A DNA stretch of 64,000 nt from Symsagittifera roscoffensis (lineage: Eukaryota > Xenacoelomorpha > Acoela > Convolutidae): the NCBI RefSeq assembly GCF_963678635.1, contig NC_087065.1, forward strand, positions 63,642,973-63,706,972, given 5' to 3'. Within the stretch, counting starts at the first letter, position 1. Each line of letters starts with the position of its first letter. This document shows positions 41,396 through 55,400 of this stretch, piece by piece. Below the pieces are notes generated by a model. That model had not been told where the DNA came from. It was given only the letters and a program-made list of their open reading frames with translations, and searched no databases. Both the position numbers and the translations under genes were made by a program.

Positions 41396-42762
41396 TAAGT
41401 GAATCAGCCTGCAGCCAATCTTCTTTGTCATCTGATATCGCACTTCGTTTTATTTTGACAGCTCACAAAGTTCAATTAACTTAAGATCGAATCAATTCAA
41501 CTGAAGTTGATGCCTCAGAACAAAATGACTTAATGGTCACACCTGAGTTTAATCCGAAAACAATTTTTCTGTCCGACTTCAATTTGACTTCAATTTAGGT
41601 TCAAGTATAATCATTGTTTCCAAAAAGAAAGAGGCAGCTTTAATGACCTAAGTCAACGCACACGTAACCTAGAAAAATTAAACGTGTAGTGCAAGGAATG
41701 TGTAGTGTTGAGCCTGATTTTGGTGACTACTTCAATATTGGCACCAATGCACATGTCACGGGTTCTTAGGAAGCTTGGATCTTTTGTCCAGCTCTGTCTT
41801 TCAAAGTTTCGATAGCAACTCCTCGAGTGCATGTATTTTTCCTGTACATGTGCAATTCGTTTTTTTTTCAAAAGCAAATGGAGGACAGCAGCGCGGGATT
41901 TTAAGTTCAATTTAGATCTGTGGGCAAGGAATTCATTCGAGGAATTTTTCATTCATGTGTTCGAGAAGGGCATCATGTCACAGATGACTACCGGTTCTCC
42001 AGAATTTTTTCAAGAGAGGACGTCATCTTAAAGTGTAAGGTGCGCCTAACCCAATGGTATTGAAAACTGGGGAGAAAAATCGGGCTTAGAATCATGCGCT
42101 GTGTAACAGTGTTTGTAATTTTTTTTACTTACACCACAACTGATAAGCAAAGTGTCTTGTGTGTGGTCTCAAATTAAATCTAAGGGGCCTGAAGTTTTAT
42201 CTTCACTACCCAAAAATTTTTTGACTTGACCTACTTTGTCGCTTAATGTACTTACTCATTTTGTATTTAAAAAAAGATTTACATATAAAGCATATGATAG
42301 AGGCGATCAGGGGTGATGATTGGAGACCCCCAATTTTTAGGATACGGTATTCAACATCCAGTCTCCAAGTGTTAGGATAGAGAATAGGTTTGCCGATGGA
42401 TTAGGAAAAGACTAAGTAATAGTTTCCTTACGCATTCAGATAGGTTCTAATTTTCAGATGGTAAGATGGTAAGTTTCGAAAATCTTTTGGCGCCCGATTT
42501 TCGTTTTTGTTGGCGCTCAACTTTATCCTTCTACGAATGGTTAAAATCATCTACACTAATTTATAAGAGTCTGAGTTTTAAGATTTGTTATTGTAGTAGT
42601 TTTACCAACTGAAGTTTTGATGAAAAGATGCTGAAGTCTGAAAGTAAATTTTTTTGAAAATAAATTTTTTCAAAAAAAAATAATTTCCAAAATTTATATA
42701 AATCACTACAACGTACAAAAATTCACCAAAATTTACACGTTTAATCTACAGAATAAGTAAAT
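41396..42762 (+). repeat. Array unit 4, deleted form
   Basis: Beta is cut at about 41695 and fused to the 28-codon-frame block (GGAATGTGTAGTGTTGAGCC). The same fusion occurs in unit 12 at 56215. ARNSFEE block, GTGTGTGGTCTC region and second donor module (42456) follow. Confidence 0.85.
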
Positions 42763-44855
42763 CAGCCTGCAGCCAATCTTCTTTGTCATCTGATATTGCA
42801 CTTCGTTTTAGTTTGACAGCTAACAAAGTTGAATTAACTTTAGATGAAATCAATTCAACTGAAGTTGATGCCTCAGAACAAAATACTTAATGGTCACACC
42901 TGAGTTTAATCCGAAAAGAACTTTTCTGTCCGCGCTTGTCTCAAAAATGACTTCAACTTAGGTTCAAGTATAATCATTGTTTCCAAAACGAAAGAGGCAG
43001 CTTTAATGACCCTCAAGTCAACGCACACGTAACCTAGAAAAATTTAACGTGTAGTGCAAGGAATTTGCAAGCCAAAACGAGGTTGATGATTGCCCTAAGA
43101 CAAAGCAAACAAAAGGGAACTTGAGAAAATTGAATACGTTTCTCGATGTTTTGAATTGTGTTATACCAGTTGCAGATGGTAAGTTTCAGAGAGATTTTGG
43201 CGCCCAATTTTTGATGTATTAAAATAGTGTATAGATTTTGCTATGTATTATCAGTAGTGATAAAAATTTTTTATATCACGCTAGATAATAGATATCCCAC
43301 TTTAATATTATAGGATTCAAAATTTACGATGGCAAGGTGACAATTAACAAAAAATTTTCCTATTTTTTTAACGCCCAATTTTGCCGATTAAGGAAATCTT
43401 AAGATTCTGAACAGTAAAATTTTTAAACCCTATGTAATAAGATAGAGAAATGTTTTATCAACGTCTTATAAGAGGTCTCAGAGTGTTAGATGGTAGAATT
43501 CAGATGAACATGTTTTGTGCAAAATCTCATTTTTTTGGAAAGAAAACCTCAGGTTCATTTAAAAACATTTCAGAAATCTCTAGTTTTTTGCTATTTTTTG
43601 GAATAATTTTTCATCTAATTGTGATTATATTATGTAGAATGAAGTCCAATTGTTCGAATACTTAGTATCATGTTTACACACAAAGTTTTGAATCAAATCG
43701 TTGGCACAAAGTTTTGAATGAAATGTTTCCTCAAAAAAAGAATTACGATAAGGTTTCAACTCATTTAAATTAGGATGCTTCTTATCTAGTTTTGTGAGTA
43801 TCAGCAACGCTAAGACCAGCTGCACCCACAATGAAACTTGTTGAGGAAGAATTTTTTCACCTAAGACTCAGCACTATTCCAATTTTCCCACTCTAAGTTT
43901 TTCATATGAATAATCAACTACTAGATTTGTTGTCCATCAAAATGTAAGTTTTGTAAGCAACTTCACTTCATTTTCTCAATGATAGTTTTTTTGATTTAAG
44001 TTTTTCAACCAAATATCATGATTCAATATTTTCCTTTGTTTTTTGTCAATGATCATTTCAAATTTATAAAAAAGGCATTTTTTGAGTAAAGCTTCACGTT
44101 TTTTATAGTAAACTCATAGTAATTGATAAAAATAGGGGATGAAGATGGGTGAAAAAATTCAAAAGCACATTAGAATGTTATTGAGAAGAAAATAAAACTT
44201 CTTCATGACTGAACTTGTTTTATTTCCACTACATGAAAACAGGGGGAAAATGTCACCTTTTTGTAGGAAATCTGAATTAACCCGCAGGTAATTAAATAAA
44301 TTATGCGAACTGAACACCTTAGTTTCTCAAGAGCATAATCCAACTGGATGCCAGAACGGATATAATCCATAGGTTGATGCTCAAGTTTGCGGTGCAAACA
44401 AATTACAAAGAATTTCATTGAGGGGTGGCGATCATCAAATTTGATGGAATTTTTTTTGCTCTGATTTCAAAACTGTATTCCATTATTTTGAGGAAATATT
44501 CTCCTGTTTTGACTTGACCTACTTCGTTGCTTGATGTACTTGTATAAAAAAAGATTCGCATAAAAAGCATATGATTGAGGCGATCAGGAGTGATGATTGG
44601 AGAACCCCAATTTTTAAGATACGGTTTTCAACATCCAGTCTTCAAGTGTTAGGATAGAAAATAGGTTTGCCGATGTATTTAGAAACTAATAGGTTTTCTA
44701 CGCATTCAGATAGGTTCTAATTTTCAGATGGTAAGATGATAGGTTTCGAAAAATTTTTGGCGCCCGATTTTCGTTTTTGTTTGACGCTCAACTTTACCCT
44801 TATATGAATGGTTAAAATCATCTACACTAATTTATAGGAGTCTAAGTTTTAAGAT
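42763..44855 (+). repeat. Array unit 5
   Basis: Alpha, beta (42990-43180), donor module (43174), gamma with the minus-strand frame 43625-43831, a deletion from delta to the HQPMDY region at about 44236, then the second donor module (44726). From about 43510 on it is almost identical to unit 8. Confidence 0.88.
43625..43831 (-). CDS. Conserved minus-strand frame of the array, 68 codons
   Basis: Begins MWVQLVLALLILTKLDKKH, like a short signal peptide, and continues with NELKPYRNSFFEETFHSK and LCANDLIQNFV. The frame is open in all four copies (also 47646-47852, 53017-53223, 58126-58320), including the diverged unit 13. Persistence without stops over diverged copies is mild evidence for coding. 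No family recognised. Confidence 0.25.
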   Translation of the reverse strand: MWVQLVLALLILTKLDKKHPNLNELKPYRNSFFEETFHSKLCANDLIQNFVCKHDTKYSNNWTSFYII

Positions 44856-46370
44856 ATATTCAAGTGTTCGGGAAGGGCGTCAATTCACAGATGACTACCG
44901 GTTCTCCAAAACTTCTTCAAGAGAGGACGTCATCTTAAGTGTGAGGAGCGGCTAAGCCAATGATGTTGAAAACTGGGGAGAAAAAGCAGCTTAGAATCGT
45001 GCGCTGTGAAACCTTGTTTGTATTTATTTTACTTACACCACAACTGATAAGCAAAGTGTCTTGTGTGTGGTCTCAAATTAAAGCTAAGGGGCCTGAAGTT
45101 TTTTGACTTGACCTACTTTGTCGCTTGATGTACTTACTCATTTTGTATTTAAAAAAAAGATTTAGGTTCACTTTAGGTTCCAGCCTAGTCAATTTTTCCA
45201 AAATGAAAGAGGCAGCCTTAATGACTTCAAGTCAACGCACACGTAACCTTGAAAAATTAAACGTGTAGTGCAAGAAATTTGCGAGCCAAAACGAGGTTGA
45301 TCTTTGACCTAAAGCAAACGAAAGGGAGCTTGAGAAATTTGACTACGTTTCTCAACGTATTGAATTGTGTTATACCAGTTGCAGATGGTAAGTTTCAGAG
45401 AGTTTTTGGCGCCCAATGTCTGATGTATTAAGATAGTGTATAGATTTTGCTATGTGTTGATAAAAAAAGGGGTTGAAAATGGGTGAACATTTTCTAAAAA
45501 TATATTAGAATGTGAATGAAGAGAAAACAAAACTTCTTCATTACTGAACACTTCTTGTTTCCACTACAAGCTTTAATACACTTTTTCCGAAAAAAGTTTG
45601 TATTTTTAAGGTTTTTCATGCTTTCTGCATCATATTGGTTCTAGAGAATTGGGTCCAAACAGGAGAACATAGGTGGAAAATTGTTTCAAATGAAAAAATA
45701 TTGTCTGGCAGAGGTAAAATTAGAACTGTAATTGTCCAATAATTACACTGTGTTTTGTACATGCTTGACTTAAGCAGAGACTAATTCACTTGTTCTTTCC
45801 TTACGGTAAGTTTTTTACACAAACGGTTAGTTGTATGGTTGAGGAAAATTCAAGAAATGATTAGTCGTTAGTGCCCAACGATGTAAGAGGACGCGAAGTT
45901 AAATTATGTTCCACAAGGAAGAAAATTGTCTGAAGAATAGACCAATGTCCTCCGACCACGTACAAAACGTTTCCGGTAGCCACCATGATGTGGCAGGAAT
46001 GGAGGATGGTTCTTCCATTCTGTATCATCATGCACATAAAGGTCGGATGCGAGATCATTCCACCCTCGAGAGTACAAACGACGCTCCTTATCTACAACCA
46101 TTACGCAAAAACTATCGTCAAAGACGATTTTGTGGATACCCCTTTTGGTAAAAACAGGGGGAAAATGTCACCTTTTTCTAGGAAATCCGGCGAGCCGTTA
46201 TATAAAAGGTTCTGAAACAATCCGTTTCGCAAATAATGAACGAAGCCTGGCGGTCTCTTAGGCTCTTTAATATCATCAACGGGACTTTTGAGCCTGATTT
46301 TGGTGACTACTGCAATGATGGCACCAATGCACCTGTCACGGGTTCTTAGGAATCTTGCATCTTTGGGAAA
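44856..46370 (+). repeat. Array unit 6
   Basis: Starts at an illegitimate junction (AAGATAT/ATTCAAGTGTTCGGG, about 44855) between the A/T-rich tail and the end of the ARNSFEE block. Then beta (45206), donor module (45383), delta, TATA box (46199-46209), and the same hairpin to 28-codon-frame fusion as unit 1. It is broken off at 46370 by a join to beta (TTTGGGAAA/GTAACC). Confidence 0.88.
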
Positions 46371-47071
46371 GTAACCTTGAAAAATTAAACGTGTAGTGCA
46401 AGAAATTTGCGAGCCAAAACGAGGTTGATCTTTGACCTAAAGTAAACGAAAGGGAGCTTGAGAAATTTGACTACGTTTCTCAACGTATTGAATTGTGTTA
46501 TACCAGTTGCAGATGGTAAGTTTCAGAGAGTTTTTGGCGCCCGATTTTCGTTTTTGTTTGGCGCTCAACTTTACCCTTATATGAATGTTAAATCATCTAC
46601 ACTAATTTATAAGAGTCTGAGTTTTAAGATTTGTTATTGTAGTAGTTTTACCAACTGAAGTTTTGATGAAAGGATGCTGAAGTCTGAAAGTAAAATTTTT
46701 TAAAAATAAATATTTTCAAAAAAAGAAATAATTTCCAAAAATTTATATAAATCACTACAACGTACAAAAATTCATCAAACTTTACACGTTTAATCTACAG
46801 ATTCAATGATTTAATATGTAAATCGCTTGTAAAAAGTGAATCAGCCTGCAGCCAATCTTCTTTGTTATCTGATATCGCACTTCGTTTTAGTTTGACAGCT
46901 AACAAAGTTGAATTAACTTTAGATGAAATCAATTCAACTGAAGTTGATGCCTCAGAACAAAATACTTAATGGTCACACCTTAGTTTAGTCCGAAAACAAT
47001 TTTTCTGTCCGCGCTTGTCTCAAAAGTGACTTCATTTTAGGTTCAAGTATCATCATTGTCTCCAAAACGAA
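46371..47071 (+). repeat. Array unit 7, with hybrid donor module
   Basis: Partial beta, then a donor module (46511) whose left part is the beta-type and whose right part (CGATTTTCGTTTTTGTTTGG) belongs to the second type. It leads directly to the A/T-rich tail and alpha. This is a clean recombinant across the module. Confidence 0.88.
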
Positions 47072-48875
47072 AGAGGCAGCTTTAATGACCTCAAGTCAAC
47101 GCACACGTAACCTAGAAAAATTAAACGTGTAGTGCAAGGAATTTGCGAGCCAAAACGAGGTTGATGATTACCCTAAGACAAAGCAAACAAAAGGGAACTT
47201 GAGAAATTTGAATACGTTTGTCGATGTTTTGAATTGTGTTATACCAGTTGCAGATGGTAAGTTTCAGAGAGTTTTTGGCGCCCAATTTTTGATGTAATAA
47301 AATGGTGTTTAAATTTCGCTATGTATTATCAGTAGTGATAGAAATTTTTGATATCAAGGTAGATGATTGATTTCCCACATTAATATGATAGGATTCAAAA
47401 TTTACGATGGCAAAATGGCAAGTAACAAAAAATTTTCCAATTTTTTTAACCCTATGTGATAATATAGAGAAAAGTTTTATCAACGTCTTATAAGAGGTCT
47501 CAGTTTTTAGATGGTAAATTTCAGATGAAAATGTTTTGTGCAAAATCTCATTTTTTTGGAAAGAAAACCTCAGGTTCATTTAAAAACATTTCAGAAATCT
47601 CTAGTTTTTTGCTATTTTTTGGAATAATTTTTCATCTAATTGTGATTATATTATGTAGAATGAAGTCCAATTGTTCGAATACTTAGTATCATGTTTACAC
47701 ACAAAGTTTTGAATCAAATCGTTGGCACAAAGTTTTGAATGAAATGTTTCCTCAAAAAAAGAATTACGATAAGGTTTCAACTCATTTAAATTAGGATGCT
47801 TCTTATCTAGTTTTGTGAGTATCAGCAACGCTAAGACCAGCTGCACCCACAATGAAACTTGTTGAGGAAGAATTTTTTCACCTAAGACTCAGCACTATTC
47901 CAATTTTCCCACTCTAAATTTTTCATATGAATAATCAACTACTAGATTTGTTGTCCATCAAAATGTAAGTTTTGTAAGCAACTTCACTTCATTTTCTCAA
48001 TGATAGTTTTTTTGATTTAAATTTTTCAACCAAATATCATGATTCAATATTTTCCTTTGTTTTTTGTCAATGATCATTTCAAATTTATAAAAAAGGCATT
48101 TTTTGAGTAAAGCTTCACGTTTTTTATAGTAAACTCATAGTAATTGATAAAAATAGGGGATGAAGATGGGTGAAAAAAATCAAAAGCACATTAGAATGTT
48201 ATTGAGAAGAAAATAAAACTTCTTCATGACTGAACTTGTTTTATTTCCACTACATGAAAACAGGGGGAAAATGTCACCTTTTTGTAGGAAATCTGAATTA
48301 ACCCGCAGGTAATTAAATAAATTATGCGAACTGAACACCTTAGTTTCTCAAGAGCATAATCCAACTGGATGCCAGAACGGATATAATCCATAGGTTGATG
48401 CTCAAGTTTGCGGTGCAAACAAATTACAAAGAATTTCATTGAGGGGTGGCGATCATCAAATTTGATGGAATTTTTTTTGCTCTGATTTCAAAACTGTATT
48501 CCATTATTTTGAGGAAATATTCTCCTGTTTTGACTTGACCTACTTCGTTGCTTGATGTACTTGTATAAAAAAAGATTCGCATAAAAAGCATATGATTGAG
48601 GCGATCAGGAGTGATGATTGGAGAACCCCAATTTTTAAGATACGGTTTTCAACATCCAGTCTTCAAGTGTTAGGATAGAAAATAGGTTTGCCGATGTATT
48701 TAGAAACTAATAGGTTTTCTACGCATTCAGATAGGTTCTAATTTTCAGATGGTAAGATGATAGGTTTCGAAAAATTTTTGGCGCCCGATTTTCGTTTTTG
48801 TTTGACGCTCAACTTTACCCTTATATGAATGGTTAAAATCATCTACACTAATTTATAGGAGTCTAAGTTTTAAGA
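47072..48875 (+). repeat. Array unit 8
   Basis: Beta (47072), donor module (47252), gamma and second module (48747). From about 47531 it repeats unit 5 at an offset of exactly 4021, with only a handful of mismatches. It has the same minus-strand frame at 47646-47852. Confidence 0.88.
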
Positions 48876-51356
48876 TATATTCAAGTGTTCGGGAAGGGCG
48901 TCAATTCACAGATGACTACCGGTTCTCCAAAACTTCTTCAAGAGAGGACGTCATCTTAAGTGTGAGGAGCGGCTAAGCCAATGATGTTGAAAACTGGGGA
49001 GAAAAAGCAGCTTAGAATCGTGCGCTGTGAAACCTTGTTTGTATTTATTTTACTTACACCACAACTGATAAGCAAAGTGTCTTGTGTGTGGTCTCAAATT
49101 AAAGCTAAGGGGCCTGAAGTTTTTTGACTTGACCTACTTTGTCGCTTGATGTACTTACTCATTTTGTATTTAAAAAAAAGATTTAGGTTCACTTTAGGTT
49201 CCAGCCTAGTCAATTTTTCCAAAATGAAAGAGGCAGCCTTAATGACTTCAAGTCAACGCACACGTAACCTTGAAAAATTAAACGTGTAGTGCAAGAAATT
49301 TGCGAGCCAAAACGAGGTTGATCTTTGACCTAAAGCAAACGAAAGGGAGCTTGAGAAATTTGACTACGTTTCTCAACGTATTGAATTGTGTTATACCAGT
49401 TGCAGATGGTAAGTTTCAGAGAGTTTTTGGCGCCCAATGTCTGATGTATTAAGATAGTGTATAGATTTTGCTATGTGTTGATAAAAAAAGGGGTTGAAAA
49501 TGGGTGAACATTTTCTAAAAATATATTAGAATGTGAATGAAGAGAAAACAAAACTTCTTCATTACTGAACACTTCTTGTTTCCACTACAAGCTTTAATAC
49601 ACTTTTTCCGAAAAAAGTTTGTATTTTTAAGGTTTTTCATGCTTTCTGCATCATATTGGTTCTAGAGAATTGGGTCCAAACAGGAGAACATAGGTGGAAA
49701 ATTGTTTCAAATGAAAAAATATTGTCTGGCAGAGGTAAAATTAGAACTGTAATTGTCCAATAATTACACTGTGTTTTGTACATGCTTGACTTAAGCAGAG
49801 ACTAATTCACTTGTTCTTTCCTTACGGTAAGTTTTTTACACAAACGGTTAGTTGTATGGTTGAGGAAAATTCAAGAAATGATTAGTCGTTAGTGCCCAAC
49901 GATGTAAGAGGACGCGAAGTTAAATTATGTTCCACAAGGAAGAAAATTGTCTGAAGAATAGACCAATGTCCTCCGACCACGTACAAAACGTTTCCGGTAG
50001 CCACCATGATGTGGCAGGAATGGAGGATGGTTCTTCCATTCTGTATCATCATGCACATAAAGGTCGGATGCGAGATCATTCCACCCTCGAGAGTACAAAC
50101 GAAGCTCCTTATCTACAACCATTACGCAAAAACTATCGTCAAAGACGATTTTTTTCGATACCCCTTTTGGTAAAAACAGGGGGAAAATGTCACCTTTTTC
50201 TAGGAAATCCGGCGAGCCGTTATATCAAAGGGTCTGAATTAACCCGCAGGTAATTAAATATATTATGCGATCTAAACACCTTAGTTTCTAAAGAGCATAA
50301 TCCAACTGGATGCCAGAACGGATATAATCCATAGGTTGATGCTCAAGTTTGCGGTGCAAACAAATTACAAAGAATTTCACTGAGGGGTGGCGATTATCAA
50401 ATTTGACGGAATTTTTTTTTGCTCTGATTTCAAAATTGTATCCAATTGGTTGGTAATTACGCTTAAAAACGAAGATAGAAAGAAATCAGATCAGTAGGAA
50501 GTGAAAAAATGAAATCCAATTGGTCCAATTGAAACTAAAACTTCAAACCGTGGGGAGAATGATTGCTCAAAAAGTTTGGTTTCCTCTTCCACTGCAGCGC
50601 CACGCTTTTTGACAGTGGTGCTTCCATAGTTGTGGGTTCTAAAGGGGGAAAACATGCTTCTTTGGCATTTGGAAAATTGAACTCTGCCTCAAATGCCATT
50701 TTTGTGCAAGAAGTAAAAGTTTCTTTGTGTAGCAACCTGACAAAAGAGCTGCATTGAGACCAATTGATGATCGTTTTTATTGATGCTGGGTTTCAGTGAA
50801 AGTAGAGGCCTTATGAATCATATCATCAACGGGAGCGTTGAGCCTGATTTTGGTGACTACTTCAATATTGGCACCAATGCACCTGTCACGGGTTCTTAGG
50901 AAGCTTGGATCTTTTGTCACCACGGCTGATAAGCAAAATGTCATGTGTGTGGTTTCAATTTAAAGCTAGTTGGCCTGAAATTTTATCTTCACTGCCAAAA
51001 ACTTCATTGACTTGACCTACTTCGTTGCTTGATGTACTTGTATAAAAAAAAGATTCGCATAAAAAGCATATGATTGAGGCAATCAGGAGTGATGATTGGA
51101 GAACCCCAATTTTTAAGATACGGTTTTCAACATCCAGTCTTCAAGTGTTAGGATAGAAAATAGGTTTGCCGATGTATTTGGAAACTAATAGGTTTTCTAC
51201 GCATTCAGATAGGTTCTAATTTTCAGATGGTAAGATGATAGGTTTCGAAAAATTTTTGGCGCCCGATTTTCGTTTTTGTTTGACGCTCAACTTTACCCTT
51301 AAATGAATGGTTAAAATCATCTACACTAATTTATAGGAGTCTAAGTTTTAAGATAT
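48876..51356 (+). repeat. Array unit 9
   Basis: Repeats unit 6 at offset 4021 up to about 50150, then diverges. The TATA-like box here is TATATCAAAGG (about 50221). HQPMDY, CAGCGCCACGC and 28-codon-frame blocks follow, then a short-cut to the second donor module (51225) and the same A/T-tail to ARNSFEE junction as unit 6. Confidence 0.85.
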
Positions 51357-52440
51357 ATTCAAGTGTTCGGGAAGGGCGTCAATTCACAGATGACTACCGG
51401 TTCTCCAAAACTTCTTCAAGAGAGGACGTCATCTTAAGTGTGAGGAGCGGCTAAGCCAATGATGTTGAAAACTGGGGAGAAAAAGCAGCTTAGAATCGTG
51501 CGCTGTGAAACCTTGTTTGTATTTATTTTACTTACACCACAACTGATAAGCAAAGTGTCTTGTGTGTGGTCTCAAATTAAAGCTAAGGGGCCTGAAGTTT
51601 TTTGACTTGACCTACTTTTTCGCTTGATGTACTTACTCTTTTTGTATTTAAAAAAAAGATTTAGGTTCACTTTAGGTTCCAGCATAGTCAATTTTTCCAA
51701 AATGAAAGAGGCAGCCTTAATGACTTCAAGTCAACGCACACGTAACCTTGAAAAATTAAACGTGTAGTGCAAGAAATTTGCGAGCCAAAACGAGGTTGAT
51801 CTTTGACCTAAAGTAAACGAAAGGGAGCTTGAGAAATTTGACTACGTTTCTCAACGTATTGAATTGTGTTATACCAGTTGCAGATGGTAAGTTTCAGAGA
51901 GTTTTTGGCGCCCGATTTTCGTTTTTGTTTGGCGCTCAACTTTACCCTTATATGAATGTTAAATCATCTACACTAATTTATAAGAGTCTGAGTTTTAAGA
52001 TTTGTTATTGTAGTAGTTTTACCAACTGAAGTTTTGATGAAAGGATGCTGAAGTCTGAAAGTAAAATTTTTTAAAAATAAATATTTTCAAAAAAAGAAAT
52101 AATTTCCAAAAATTTATATAAATCACTACAACGTACAAAAATTCATCAAACTTTACACGTTTAATCTACAGATTCAATGATTTAATATGTAAATCGCTTG
52201 TAAAAAGTGAATCAGCCTGCAGCCAATCTTCTTTGTTATCTGATATCGCACTTCGTTTTAGTTTGACAGCTAACAAAGTTGAATTAACTTTAGATGAAAT
52301 CAATTCAACTGAAGTTGATGCCTCAGAACAAAATACTTAATGGTCACACCTTAGTTTAGTCCGAAAACAATTTTTCTGTCCGCGCTTGTCTCAAAAGTGA
52401 CTTCATTTTAGGTTCAAGTATCATCATTGTCTCCAAAACG
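51357..52440 (+). repeat. Array unit 10, with hybrid donor module
   Basis: ARNSFEE end block, beta (51706), hybrid donor module (51882), A/T-rich tail, alpha (52209). From 51742 it equals unit 7 at offset 5371. Confidence 0.88.
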
Positions 52441-55400
52441 AAAGAGGCAGCTTTAATGACCTCAAGTCAACGCACACGTAACCTAGAAAAATTAAACGTG
52501 TAGTGCAAGGAATTTGCGAGCCAAAACGAGGTTGATGATTACCCTAAGACAAAGCAAACAAAAGGGAACTTGAGAAATTTGAATACGTTTGTCGATGTTT
52601 TGAATTGTGTTATACCAGTTGCAGATGGTAAGTTTCAGAGAGTTTTTGGCGCCCAATTTTTGATGTAATAAAATGGTGTTTAAATTTCGCTATGTATTAT
52701 CAGTAGTGATAGAAATTTTTGATATCAAGGTAGATGATTGATTTCCCACTTTAATATGATAGGATTCAAAATTTACGATGGCAAAATGGCAAGTAACAAA
52801 AAATTTTCCAATTTTTTTAACCCTATGTGATAATATAGAGAAAAGTTTTATCAACGTCTTATAAGAGGTCTCAGTTTTTAGATGGTAAATTTCAGATGAA
52901 AATGTTTTGTGCAAAATCTCATTTTTTTGGAAAGAAAACCTCAGGTTCAAGTAAAAACATTTCAGAAATCTCTAGTTTTTCGCAATTTTTTCGAATAATT
53001 TTTCATCTAATTGTGATTATATTATGTAGAATGAAGTCCAAAGGTTCGAATACTTAGTATCATGTTTACACACAAAGTTTTGAATCAAATCGTTGGCACA
53101 AAGTTTTGAATGAAATCTTTCCTCAAAAAAAGAATTACGATAAGGTTTCAACTCATTTAAATTAGGATGCTTCTTATCTAGTTTTGTGAGTATCAGCAAC
53201 GCTAAGACCAGCTGCACCCACAATGAAACTTAATGAGGAAGAATTTTTTCACCTTAGAGTCAGCACTATTCCAATTTTCCCACTTTAGGTTTTTCATATG
53301 AATAATCAATTACTAGATTTGTTGTCCATCAAAATGTAAGTTTTGTAAGCAACTTCACTTCATTTTCTCAATGATAGTTTTTTTGAGTTAAGTTTTTCAA
53401 CCAAATATCATGATTCACTATTTTCCTTTGTTTTTTGTCAATGATCATTTCAAATTTATAAAAAAGGCACTTTCTGAGTAAAGCTTCACGTTTTTTATAG
53501 TAAACTCATAGTAATTGATAAAAATAGGGGATGAAGATGGGTGAAAAAATTCAAAAGCACATTAGAATGTTAATGAGAAGAAAACAAAATTTCTTCATGA
53601 CTGAACTTGTTTTATTTCCACTACATGATTCATTGTGTTTTTTTCCGAAAAAAAAAGTTTTTCTGAGGTTGTTCAAGCTTTCTGCATCATATTGGTTCTA
53701 GAGAATTGGGTCAAAACAGGAGAACATATGTGGAAAATTGTTTCAAATGAAAAAATATTGTCTGGCAGAGGTAAAATTAGAACTGTAATTGTCCAAATAT
53801 TACACTGTGTTTTGTACATGCTTGACTTTAGCAGAGACTAATTCACTTGTTCTTTCCTTACGGTAAGTTTTTTACACAAACGGTTAGTTGTATGCTTGAG
53901 GAAAATTCAAGAAATGATTAGTCGTTAGTGCCCAACGATGTAAGAGGACGCGAAGTTAAATTATGATCCACAAGGAAGAAAATTGTCTGAAGAATAGACC
54001 AATGTCCTCCGACCACGTACAAAAAGTTTCCGGTAGCCATCATGATGTGGCAGGAATGGAGGATGGTTCTTCCATTCTGTATCATCATGCACATAAAGGT
54101 CGGATGCGAGATCATTCCACCCTCGAGAGTACAAACGAAGCTCCTTCTCTGCAACCATTACGCAAAAACTATCGTCAAAGACGATTTTGTGGATACCCCT
54201 TTTGGTAAAAACAGGGGGAAAATGTCACCTTTTTCTAGGAAATCCGGCGAGCCGTTATATCAAAGGGTCTGAATTAATCCGCAGGTAATTAAATAAATTA
54301 TGCGAACTGAACATCTTAGTTTCTAAAGAGCATAATCCAACTGGATGCCAGAACGGAGATAATCCATAGGTTGATGCTCAATTTTGCGGTGCAAACAAAC
54401 TACAAAGAATTTCCTTGAGGGGTGGCGATCATCAAATTTGATGGAATTTTTTTTACTTTGATGGAATTTTTTTACTTAAAAAACGAAGATAAAAAGAAAT
54501 CAGATCAGTAGGAAGTGAAAAAATGAAATCCAATTGGTCCAATTGAAACTAAAAATTCAAACCGTGGGAAGAATGAGTGCTCAAAAAGTTTGGTTTCCTC
54601 TTCCACTGCAGCGCCACGCTTTTTGACAGTGGTGCTTCCATAGTTGTGGGTTCTAAAGGGGAAACATGCTTCTTTGGCATTTGGAAACTTAAACTCTGCC
54701 GCAAATGCCATTTTTGTGCAAGAAGTAAAAGTTTCTTTGTGTAGCAACCTGACAAAAAAGCCGCATTGAGACCAATTGATAATACTTTTTATTGATGCTG
54801 GGGTTCAGTGAAAGAATAGGCCCAATGAACCATATCATCAACGGGAGACTTGAGCCTGATTTTGGTGACTACCTCAAAATTGGCACCAATGCACCTGTCA
54901 CGGGTTCTTAGGAAGCATGGATATTTGGTTCAGCTCTGTCTTTTAAAATTTGGATAGCAATTTCTCGAGTGCTGTTTGTTCCCTGTACATATGCAATTTG
55001 TTTTGTTTTCAAAAGCAAACGGAGGATAGCAGAGCGGGATTTTTAGTTCAACTTCGATCTGTGGGCAAGGATTTCATTCGAGGAATTTTTCATTCAAGTG
55101 TTCGGGAAGGGCGTCATGTCACAGATGACTACCGGTTCTCCACAATTTTTTCAAGAGAGCACGTCATCTTAAAATGTAAGGAGCGGCTAACCCAATGGTG
55201 TTGAAAACTGGGGAGAAAAGGCAGCTTAGAATCGTGCGCTGTGTAACGTTGTTTGTATTTTTGTACTTACACCAGGGCTGATAAGCAAAGTGTCATGTGT
55301 GTGGTCTCAATTTAAACCTAATGGGCCTGAATTTTTATCTTCACTGCCTAAAATGTTTTTGACTTGACCTACTTCGTTGCTTGATGTACTTACTCATTTT

